Positions 26,501-33,425 of a DNA stretch of 64,000 nucleotides are shown here, in pieces (position 1 is the stretch's first letter; each line of letters begins with the position of its first letter). This stretch comes from Paenibacillus mendelii (GTDB lineage Bacteria > Bacillota > Bacilli > Paenibacillales > Paenibacillaceae). The stretch is taken from the NCBI RefSeq assembly GCF_024498075.1, contig NZ_JANHOF010000010.1:1-64000 (forward strand), in the 5' to 3' direction. The notes below the pieces were generated by a model that saw only the letters and a list, made by a program, of their open reading frames with translations, ran no database searches and was not told the origin of the DNA. The position numbers and the translations under genes are program-made.

Positions 26501-27723
26501 TTGTCACGAAGCGAGAAGAATAGCGCATCCGTGCCTTCATCTGTCGGTGTCAGATTGTTGTGAATGTTCTCTTCATTGCGTGTTGTGAGCTTAATATTGT
26601 AGAGCTGGTCCATCATGTAATCTGTATCAACTGTACCGAGATCTATTCGATACTCATAGGTAAAGAACTTATCATTCACAGAAGGATTGCCCAGGACCTT
26701 CACATAAGAGATTTTACCCGAAATATCGGCGAAAGCTGAATCAGTTACGAGTTTACTGTAAGCCATTAAACCAAACAAGGTATCTGGATTTCCGCCTAGA
26801 CTTGGAATAGGGTTGGGATGTGGCTTAATAGTCGGATCACCCAGATCCGCATACGCGCTGTTTGGAACGATTACCTTACCCGTTAGTGTTAAGTCGCTGC
26901 CTGATGGGACAACAAAATCAGGGCTCCGTTCGATAGAAACCGAGTTCGTCGTTCCGACTTCATTTATATTGACATCATAGAAGGTAACACTACCATTGTA
27001 GAATGCAATATCTCTAGTTGTCTCAATAACCTGCGTTCCATTGGAAATCTTAATCGTAACCAGATTCTTGCCCTTCTGGAGCGTAATTGGTGACGCAGCA
27101 AATGTATTATTGTTCGTATTGTTAACCGAGTACGTCTTACTGCTTCCGTTAACAATGATTGTAACCTGTTGTGCGTTCGGCGCCTTACCGGTAATACTGA
27201 TGTCGGCACTGCCTTTTCCCTTGGAAGTTTGGGATTGAACTACTGTCGTCCCATCTTCAACAATCGGGAAATTATTACCATCCAGTGACGCAGTCAAATC
27301 AAACAGCATGGGTCCATTACGGTAATCGACATATATAGAATTCGTTACTTCTCCGCCACTTTGTGTTCCTTTGAACGTAATCTTATTCAACCCCGGGAAC
27401 AGCTGAATGTTAAAAATTTGAATCGCGAACCCATTCACCGAAACGTTACTGGTGAGATTCTCCCGTTTATTGCCTACTTCTTCCGTAGCCGGGTTAACGA
27501 TCTGATAAACATTATAGGAAATTGACTTAGGATCGACATTACTTAATGTGCCTGACAAGGTGACGCGTTCATCTGTTGTAACTCTTGGTGAACCAATAAC
27601 GTCGCTTTCACCTGGGAAATTGAAATTCCCCGTGGCCGCTGTGGCCGTCTGAACACTACCGGAAGGCAGTAGTTGAACGACTAATGCCAGCATTACGAGC
27701 CACATACCCAATTTCTTAATCAC
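23575..27723 (-). CDS. Large SLH-anchored surface protein, 1382 aa
   Basis: The GTG at 27723 is chosen because TTGGAGGAGGTTTACC precedes it; an ATG frame ten codons longer has no ribosome site. A signal peptide ends near TATAATG (about residue 31). The body is a long series of Ig-like or beta domains with motifs such as VTIKISNGTQVIETTRDIAF and KVTINKQVADKYEYDYNNDG; one acidic DYNNDG stretch looks calcium-binding. Near 1090-1170 is the beta domain often found before SLH repeats (DPSMREGIGTI, then FGYYVVGKMVYSFADV). Three SLH domains end the protein (about 1177-1230, 1240-1300 and 1315-1370) with SRGE, SRAE and LRSD motifs. An ECF-type promoter lies 51 bases upstream. Confidence 0.88.
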   Translation of the reverse strand: MIKKLGMWLVMLALVVQLLPSGSVQTATAATGNFNFPGESDVIGSPRVTTDERVTLSGTLSNVDPKSISYNVYQIVNPATEEVGNKRENLTSNVSVNGFAIQIFNIQLFPGLNKITFKGTQSGGEVTNSIYVDYRNGPMLFDLTASLDGNNFPIVEDGTTVVQSQTSKGKGSADISITGKAPNAQQVTIIVNGSSKTYSVNNTNNNTFAASPITLQKGKNLVTIKISNGTQVIETTRDIAFYNGSVTFYDVNINEVGTTNSVSIERSPDFVVPSGSDLTLTGKVIVPNSAYADLGDPTIKPHPNPIPSLGGNPDTLFGLMAYSKLVTDSAFADISGKISYVKVLGNPSVNDKFFTYEYRIDLGTVDTDYMMDQLYNIKLTTRNEENIHNNLTPTDEGTDALFFSLRDKNKPYISQINYLPGYKSTNYEGIEGVSLNGKNLFGLPVGIEVLIANPSTNSTVNVTDIKNASNISANPLPPHVVKNLVQDRVTKMINGEAQTFQRVILEFSKMPFEGTQTIMMNLSSNTVISQATFTLLYGPYVNYTKMYDSMTIYDDTTRSPADRIKDIIFDPTPGDDKSKLGLFEGELQNINNTSEIRYDAAVGPRTIYFYINNKPFELVPISGANDTRFKLKDSLAASALDAMFSGENIIKLVFQGSKTYYEKVVKVNLIPTNLPVIPKEAAGVYPFTYQDTVLDPKPIANDPKFPKQGAIFTTTEPYMNIFGTFDFIDLGRSLSEVNSKMQHLLTDPDLNDGIVSIPANDYILKITGSTLANDIVWKLSDPFQIVDGDTVLGMYPAQGSITGDLIVRYDINKEYFSFILKRQELTADGSSSVYLFNVYNSGETGPKATYRLEVDPTVLPYKILRPYLPAEGIVNKNFVDVIINAKGADKVTINKQVADKYEYDYNNDGVIQDGVDYPHAFKATVSGLKPGKNKISFTIESGTDKVTNFFEITYTPTSIPGAQLLEEMKNSNKVFDGALTLTFPKGTSLIRRDYNVPSQFKGQVFTGHKLMFAIANPEDGVVDRREYDNPPAGFDLIMQNFGTRFRVSFPTRFTKSSPVFWVDAGLADDLSTPGYDPLTQGVDPYQYPGAKGPNNTKIPTYDERPDDRELVASKRGTITLAFDPSMREGIGTIISVFRYDVKNKFWVNLGGVVDTKKNTITVPFDQFGYYVVGKMVYSFADVTNHPYARNYMEAIFSKGVMNAANFDDFGADLFTSRGEFARMVVKGLEIPLNYELSKPHFDDVPPIINQDALWDYSYIETAARDGIIRGTQPRTFEPSTNLSRAEAAVILARALELKLETDPTKIDKGLQKVFKDYGDISYYAKASVLAIAKKGYIQGSPVDATDPKKGYVFEPKSNLLRSDASIIIGKVLADQKRLPKLN

Positions 27724-27773
27724 GGTAAACCTCCTCCAAATCTGGTCCATCATCGAATTTTGTTGTAATGCTT

Positions 27774-27799
27774 TTATCGGCCTCTGATTGGAAAAAGTT
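27774..27799 (-). promoter_or_regulatory. ECF-type promoter, AAC-N17-CGATAA
   Basis: On the minus strand TAAACTTTTTCC (AAC at 27797-27799) is followed after 17 bases by CGATAA (27774-27779), 51 bases before the GTG at 27723. Its -35 half is almost identical to that at 10080. Confidence 0.5.
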
Positions 27800-27898
27800 T
27801 AGGTTTATCGCATATTTGGAAGAGGAAATTACCGACTCCGGAAGCTAGCTCGACTTCCTGATCCATCTTAATAATAGGATGTTAAATATTCAGCACAA

Positions 27899-27941
27899 CA
27901 AAAAAAGCCCCAGCTCCTTATTAATGAAGGAACTGAGGCTT
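27899..27941 (-). terminator. Intrinsic terminator of tagO
   Basis: On the minus strand AGCCTCAGTTCCT pairs with AGGAGCTGGGGCT (imperfect), followed by seven T residues. It starts 17 bases past the tagO stop. Confidence 0.85.
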
Positions 27942-27958
27942 TCATGACTTATAAGCTA

Positions 27959-29089
27959 TTATTCCGAGCGCTGCTCGGTACGCAGCAGTACGCGCTGCAG
28001 GAAGTTCAGAACGGGACGTCGCGTCTTATCCACGATGCCGATGAACTCTGCGCCAATCTGAAGGACGAAGATCAGTACGCAGATAACGGCGAATGTGATC
28101 CAGTTGCCTGCATTCGACTGAACGATAGCGGATTGAACGATCGCACACAGTCCGAAGAATGTAGCAATTCCGTAGATGATCAGTACCGTACGACGATGGC
28201 TGTAGCCAAGCTCCCGCAGACAATGATGCAGGTGACCTTTGTCCGGAGCGAAGATCGGTTTTTTGTTAATCCAACGGCGTACGATGGCAAAGAAGGTGTC
28301 CGACAGCGGAACGCCAATGATTAGAAGCGGCGTAACGAACGATACCATCGTCACCTGCTTGAACCCTAGCATGGAGAGCGTCGCCAGACCGAAGCCTAAG
28401 AACAGCGAGCCCGTATCTCCCATGAAGATCTTCGCCGGGTGAAAGTTGTAGACCAGGAAGCCGATCACACCGCCAAGCAGAATCGCGCTAAGCAGGATGA
28501 CAGGAGCAAAGCCCATGAAGGCTGCCATTACAAGTATGGTACCAATCGCGATACCGGATACGCCTGCAGCAAGACCATCCAGGCCATCGATCAGGTTGAT
28601 CGCATTCGTCACGCCAACGATCCAGAGAATCGTCAGCGGAATGCTGATCCAGGATGCAATAGGCTGCATCGTCTCGCCGAATGGAATATTCAGCAGATCA
28701 ATCTTAATCCCGAAGCCGAGTACGACCACACATGCAGCAATGATTTGCCCAAGCAGCTTTACTTTAGCCGACAGCTCGAAGCGGTCGTCCAGCGCACCAA
28801 TAATGACAATGATCGTGCCGCCCGTTAACAGGGCATTGATCAGATTGACGTCATAGTTCCGAAGCAGCCCTTCCGGCAGGAAAGGCTTGATGGCGAAGTA
28901 TCCGCCCACGAAAGCAGCATATATGCCTAAACCGCCAAGCCGCGGCATGATTTTCGTATGAACTTTCCGATGGTTAGGCTTGTCGATCGCCCCCACCTTG
29001 TACGCCAGCTTAATGACGAACGGAGTTAGAACGAGCGCAAGACATAATGAAATGATAAATCCGATTGCGTAAAGAAAGCCAACAGCCAT
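27959..29089 (-). CDS. tagO: Undecaprenyl-phosphate N-acetylglucosaminyl 1-phosphate transferase
   Basis: 376 aa from the ATG at 29089; the ATG two codons earlier sits inside the ribosome site GAGGGAG. A polytopic membrane enzyme of the MraY/WecA/TagO family with about ten helices. Visible motifs are the early DKPNHRKVH, IGALDDRFELSAK (the DD pair), NLIDGLDGLAAG, GDTGSLFLGFGLA, and DKGHLHHCLRELGYSHRR, the His-rich cytoplasmic loop. It attaches GlcNAc-1-phosphate to the lipid carrier, the first step for teichoic acids and secondary wall polysaccharides, which fits its place beside tagA, csaB and the SLH genes. Confidence 0.9.
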   Translation of the reverse strand: MAVGFLYAIGFIISLCLALVLTPFVIKLAYKVGAIDKPNHRKVHTKIMPRLGGLGIYAAFVGGYFAIKPFLPEGLLRNYDVNLINALLTGGTIIVIIGALDDRFELSAKVKLLGQIIAACVVVLGFGIKIDLLNIPFGETMQPIASWISIPLTILWIVGVTNAINLIDGLDGLAAGVSGIAIGTILVMAAFMGFAPVILLSAILLGGVIGFLVYNFHPAKIFMGDTGSLFLGFGLATLSMLGFKQVTMVSFVTPLLIIGVPLSDTFFAIVRRWINKKPIFAPDKGHLHHCLRELGYSHRRTVLIIYGIATFFGLCAIVQSAIVQSNAGNWITFAVICVLIFVLQIGAEFIGIVDKTRRPVLNFLQRVLLRTEQRSE

Positions 29090-29235
29090 CTCCATCTCCC
29101 TCTCATGTTAGGAACCGGGATGCTTCTGCATTCGCCCCTTGGATCAAGGAGGAAAACAATCCGATTCACTACCTGTGACAGTGTATGTGGGACGTACAAT
29201 GGAACATCCGTCTAAACAAACTATCACCGGAATGA

Positions 29236-29264
29236 ATTATACTCCGATTTAATTCGAAACTCCA
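29236..29264 (-). promoter_or_regulatory. Possible promoter of tagO (-10 TATAAT)
   Basis: On the minus strand a perfect TATAAT (29236-29241) lies about 145 bases before the tagO start. The -35 at 17 bases (GGAGTT, 29259-29264) is poor. A separate promoter is plausible because 215 bases separate tagO from tagA. Confidence 0.35.
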
Positions 29265-29304
29265 CTCTCATTTTCAAGCAATTTTGATGAAATACCCGAA
29301 AATT

Positions 29305-30120
29305 TCACGTGGTAGGACGATGTTTTGTGACGTTTTCTTTATCGCGCATCACTTTCACTGCGAATTTCGGCAGTGCAAGCATCCTTTTGTAGCGCGTTGG
29401 CTGCTTCATCAGCCGATAGAACCATTCCAGTCGAAGCCGCTGAAAGACGACGGGTGCACGCTTAACGACTCCTGCGATAACATCGAAGCTCCCGCCAACG
29501 CCCATCATGATGGGGACGTCTAGGGCAAATTTATGCTGCGAAAGCCAGGGCTCCTGCGTCTCGACGGATCGCGCTACGAAGAGCAGGTCTGGCTGCGCCG
29601 CGCGCACTTGGGCGATAACCTCATCATCCTGATCGGGTCCGAAGAAGCCGTTCCGGTAACCCGCGATCGTGATTCGCGGATACTGCTGCTTCAGACGCTT
29701 GGCCGTTTCTTCAATAACCTCTTGTGACGTGCCGAGCAGAAACACTCGCCACCCCCGTGTCTCCCCAACCCTCAGCAGCTCATGCATGAGATCGTATCCC
29801 GCTACCCGCTCCGCTACCGGCTGTCCGACGCGGGAGGCCGCCCAGACAACGCCGGTTCCGTCAGGAACTACTAGCTCTGCGGCTCTCATCGCTTGATCGT
29901 AGATGGGATTCTCAATCGCGGCCATCACCATGATCGGATTTCCTGTAATCACATGGGTGAGCGTCCGGTTGTCCACACGCTCCGTCAAGAAGCGAACCGT
30001 ATCGGCCATATTTAGTTTAGAGAAAGGGATACCGTAGATCGATACGGTCGGAAATCCCGCTTTAGATGCCGCTGCAGCTTGCACTGCACCCGGTTGACTC
30101 TTGGGAGTGGACTGGCTCAT
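29305..30120 (-). CDS. tagA: WecG/TagA/CpsF-family N-acetylmannosaminyltransferase
   Basis: 271 aa. It transfers ManNAc to the lipid-linked GlcNAc made by TagO. Seen are HVITGNPIMVM (54-66, T-x-N motif), VVPDGTGVVWAAS (84-96, with D87 at the position of the catalytic Asp) and GGSFDVIAGVVKRAP near residue 230. The family's usual G-x-P-x-Q-E-x-W element reads ARSVETQEPW (183-192), so the Gly and Pro are lost. A C-terminal basic tail, thought to contact the membrane in TagA, is present. The gene starts 24 bases after csaB in the same operon. Confidence 0.88.
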   Translation of the reverse strand: MSQSTPKSQPGAVQAAAASKAGFPTVSIYGIPFSKLNMADTVRFLTERVDNRTLTHVITGNPIMVMAAIENPIYDQAMRAAELVVPDGTGVVWAASRVGQPVAERVAGYDLMHELLRVGETRGWRVFLLGTSQEVIEETAKRLKQQYPRITIAGYRNGFFGPDQDDEVIAQVRAAQPDLLFVARSVETQEPWLSQHKFALDVPIMMGVGGSFDVIAGVVKRAPVVFQRLRLEWFYRLMKQPTRYKRMLALPKFAVKVMRDKENVTKHRPTT

Positions 30121-30144
30121 GATTGCATTTCACCTCAATTTAAA

Positions 30145-31356
30145 TTAACGAAGCAGACTAACGATTTGTTGCGCCGGTCTGCGCGCTTCCTGCTTCAATT
30201 GCTCAATCCTCGCACGATGCTCCTCAAGCCATTCATCGCGATGATCCAGGAGCCGCATTGCTTCAGATGTAAACCCCTCAGGATCCAGCGCCTCGGTCGT
30301 TCCAATTGGCTTCATACCAAGCCGGTTAAGGAACTGATCGATCTTCGGATCGTACGACAGCCCAAGCATCGGTACCGACTGATTCGCGGCATAGATTAGC
30401 GCGTGAAGCCTCATGCCGAACAGCAAATCGCACTGGCTCACCTCCAGCAGCATGCGCTGGGGGTTATCGCCAGGCTCGGCGAGCTCGGCCGAACTGCCGG
30501 GGCCGAGTTCGCCGAGCTGCCCAATCACCCATTGCGACGTTTCCGCGTCTGATGGGGTGTGAAAGGGCAAGAACCGCAGCCGCACGGCCCGGCTGCGGGC
30601 CAGCGCGCCAAGCGCGGCCGCTGCGCGCGCCAGGTCCGCCCCATCTTTGCGCCAATGGCGCAAAGATACACCGACCAGCGGCACCTGCGCCGCTTCGCCT
30701 GGCGCCATGCCGCCTGCGGCGGCCGGCCTCGCGGCCGCGGCTGCGCCAGCGGCACCGCCGCCAACTGCCAGCCCGGCTTCGCCCGGCGCCGGCAGCGGCA
30801 ACCCCATAACCGGATCGGGTACAACCTCGATCCGGCCTTCCTCCACGCCCATCCGCCCCAATAAAGCGGCGGATTCGGCGTCGCGCACGGACACGTACGC
30901 GCTGCGGCGCATAACGCAGCGGATGAGCCGGTCCATCCACCGGCGGTTCACCGGCCCGATGCCTTGCGCGTACACGAACGTCGGCTTGCGGAGCAGCTGC
31001 GCGAGCCGCAGAACGCCCGTGTAATACGGGATCGTCAGCGCGCCTGTCGCATCCTGCAGCAGGCTGCCGCCGCCGCTGATGAGGCCGTCGCTGCTGCGAA
31101 TGGCCTTCAGGACATCTAGCAGGCGCATGCGATGCACGGATTCAACGCCATACATCTCGCTCGTCCAGGCCGGATCGATCGATAAGACAATCGGCTCGAT
31201 CCGTATGCCTTGACTAGCGCCTTCGTCCGCAAGCGCGGTAAGAATCGACTTTAATACCGCTTCATCCCCGCTGTTGTCGAACCCGTAATAACCCGAGACG
31301 ACTACGCGCCGGACTTGAAGCTGTGCTGCACCTTCAGCGCGATGCGCGATAGCCAT
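30145..31356 (-). CDS. csaB: Polysaccharide pyruvyl transferase CsaB
   Basis: 403 aa from the ATG at 31356; an ATG at 31365 is the alternative but overlaps its own ribosome site. The gene overlaps the 3' end of the DUF5693 gene by 55 bases. Family marks are VVVSGYYGFDNSGDEAVLK (about 18-36), LISGGGSLLQDATG (about 92-105), YAQGIGPV (about 129-136) and the late VGVSLRHW and MRLHALIYA. CsaB adds pyruvate ketals to secondary wall polysaccharide, the ligand of SLH domains. An Ala/Gly/Pro-rich insert (about 188-225), encoded by very GC-rich DNA, interrupts the middle of the protein and looks like a flexible linker. Confidence 0.92.
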   Translation of the reverse strand: MAIAHRAEGAAQLQVRRVVVSGYYGFDNSGDEAVLKSILTALADEGASQGIRIEPIVLSIDPAWTSEMYGVESVHRMRLLDVLKAIRSSDGLISGGGSLLQDATGALTIPYYTGVLRLAQLLRKPTFVYAQGIGPVNRRWMDRLIRCVMRRSAYVSVRDAESAALLGRMGVEEGRIEVVPDPVMGLPLPAPGEAGLAVGGGAAGAAAAARPAAAGGMAPGEAAQVPLVGVSLRHWRKDGADLARAAAALGALARSRAVRLRFLPFHTPSDAETSQWVIGQLGELGPGSSAELAEPGDNPQRMLLEVSQCDLLFGMRLHALIYAANQSVPMLGLSYDPKIDQFLNRLGMKPIGTTEALDPEGFTSEAMRLLDHRDEWLEEHRARIEQLKQEARRPAQQIVSLLR

Positions 31357-33407
31357 CGTTTCCATACCCCTTCCAGTACCTGCCATACGGCAATGAACAC
31401 CAAACCGATAATCGCGCCCATTCCGAGGCCCAGAGCCACGCGAATGAGTGAAATGTAGAGCGGTGTATGAATATGGGCAAGTGTGTCCACCATCGACAGC
31501 TGGCCAATGGAGCCTACGATAAAGAATACCCACGCGGCGCGATAACGAAGCGCGAGGAACAGCCCGAATAAGAATAACGGATGCGACAGCATAAATTCTT
31601 TGAACCGCGGCCGAACGCCGAAGGCGGATTCAAGAATGTTACGGAAGACCAGCTCCAGCTGGGGAGCTTGTCCTTCATTGCCGGTACGGGACAGATAATA
31701 CATGCCTGCGATACCTAGCACAGCCACTACTACGACCCACAGCACGGTAATTTGCATCATGAGAAGCTTGCGGATATTACCGATCACCGAATCTCCTGTA
31801 AATAAGAAGACATACAGGGCCGATAAGGCGATTGGCGCCAGATGCAGCAGGCTAACCCCGCGGAACTGTTCCAGAACGAGCGAATACGTAATATTATTCA
31901 GCAGCCCGAACACATAAGGAGTGCCGAGCATGGAGATGACGGACGTCATCGCGAAGATCGACAATGCCATCGTTAGACGGCGTCCTGCGGACAATCCAGG
32001 GAAGAACCATCTCATGCCTGTCGCTGGCGGTGTATCAGCAGCTCCGCCAACAGGACGCAAATTGCCTGTTGTATGGGCTCTCACGCGGCCGATGGCCCAT
32101 ATAATCCCCAGCGTCGGTGCGCTAATGGCAGCCCCGAGCGCAAGACCCTGCTCCAGCATTGGCTTGGATACCACATACAGTCCTGCGCAGCCGAGCAGGC
32201 CGAGCAGAAACACCGGAATCGCTACGCTTGGCAGGAATGCGCTGACCAGCAGGGCAATAAGGGCAACCGCTCCGAGACAGATGACCGCTTTAAGCGGCTT
32301 ATGCCAGGATGGTGACTGATAATCGAACGGTTCCGCGTAACCCATCGAGAACCCGAGCCCTTCGAGCTTAGCTACAGCTCCTTCCGGTCCCTTCAAAGCG
32401 TCATAGATGTTGTTCAGAGGATGCACGACAGATGATTTCTCGCTATTGCGGGAAGGTGCCGCCTTCAGGAAGAACATCCGGATGTTACGGTCTTTTGCAG
32501 CTAACTGGAATCGATCAGAGATCGCCTCCGGAGACATCGTAGCCGCATCGCTATCAGACAGCGAATACAAACGGGCTACATTATAGTCGGTCAGATAAGC
32601 AAGCGAATTTAACCCCTTCTGAGGCTTAGAATTCTCGATTGTTACGATTCCAATACCATATTGTTTAAGAAGTGACGCAAAGCCGGCGATACTTTTCATC
32701 TCCGGATTGTCGCGGTAGCCTTTGACGGCAGTGCCGTCGAACAAAATCCGCTTCACGCCCATCTCCTGGTATGAAGCGAGCAGTTGATCCGTCGCCTCCT
32801 GATCGTAGGTCATCCGATCGGACAGCCGGAGAAGAATGGCCAGCCCCTTGTCGCGAATCGTCTGCACCGACATGGGATCGGGATACATGGGCTTGAGAAG
32901 TGCGTTCTCAGTAGGCGTCTCCAGGATCAGTCCGGAACCTCCTTCGAAGCTCCAGGGCTTTACGGGAATGTCCCAGCCTGCGAAGGTCGCCTCGATCATC
33001 GGGCGCAGAGCTGTTTCCTCTTCTTTGCCCGCAAACTGGATATAGGTGTAATTCTCATCCCGGGGTACCGGTTTACCTGCAAGCTCGCTTGCGCTCTCAG
33101 AATTGTAGACCGACAGACGGTCCGCCCAAATCATCTCTTCCAAGGTACTCTCATAAACAGCCATCGAATGGATGCCGGCATCCTTCATATTCGTCAGCTG
33201 CTCATCGATAAATTCCTTCGGATGCGCTTGATACGACGCCACCTGGACGAGAGCACGATAATCAAAGACAAACTCCACTTTCTTTGCCGTTTCTTCCATT
33301 TGCCAGCGCGTCGCGCCGAGCGGCAGAGCCGCAAGGACGCCGACGAGCGTCAGCACCCACATCAACGCGCGCGCCTTTCGATTCCATTGCTGCCAAGATT
33401 GTTGCAC
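31302..33407 (-). CDS. DUF5693 family membrane protein
   Basis: 701 aa from the GTG at 33407, which lies 8 bases after AAGGAG; a GTG three codons earlier overlaps that site. An N-terminal membrane helix (about 10-30) is followed by an extracytoplasmic region of about 350 aa with polysaccharide-deacetylase-like alternation (MAVYESTLEEM, VKRILFDGTAVKGY, GIGIVTIENSKPQKG). About ten membrane helices fill the C-terminal half. This family (DUF5693) is usually found directly before csaB in Paenibacillus-type genomes. Location and topology suggest export or polymerisation of wall polysaccharide, but that is inference. Confidence 0.82.
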   Translation of the reverse strand: MQQSWQQWNRKARALMWVLTLVGVLAALPLGATRWQMEETAKKVEFVFDYRALVQVASYQAHPKEFIDEQLTNMKDAGIHSMAVYESTLEEMIWADRLSVYNSESASELAGKPVPRDENYTYIQFAGKEEETALRPMIEATFAGWDIPVKPWSFEGGSGLILETPTENALLKPMYPDPMSVQTIRDKGLAILLRLSDRMTYDQEATDQLLASYQEMGVKRILFDGTAVKGYRDNPEMKSIAGFASLLKQYGIGIVTIENSKPQKGLNSLAYLTDYNVARLYSLSDSDAATMSPEAISDRFQLAAKDRNIRMFFLKAAPSRNSEKSSVVHPLNNIYDALKGPEGAVAKLEGLGFSMGYAEPFDYQSPSWHKPLKAVICLGAVALIALLVSAFLPSVAIPVFLLGLLGCAGLYVVSKPMLEQGLALGAAISAPTLGIIWAIGRVRAHTTGNLRPVGGAADTPPATGMRWFFPGLSAGRRLTMALSIFAMTSVISMLGTPYVFGLLNNITYSLVLEQFRGVSLLHLAPIALSALYVFLFTGDSVIGNIRKLLMMQITVLWVVVVAVLGIAGMYYLSRTGNEGQAPQLELVFRNILESAFGVRPRFKEFMLSHPLFLFGLFLALRYRAAWVFFIVGSIGQLSMVDTLAHIHTPLYISLIRVALGLGMGAIIGLVFIAVWQVLEGVWKRWLSRIALKVQHSFKSGA

Positions 33408-33425
33408 GCCTTCCACTCCTTAAGC

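Noticed and set aside
30552-31024. Several plus-strand frames antisense to csaB
   Set aside because: They are Ala/Arg/Pro-rich by-products of a GC-rich coding region and lack start signals.
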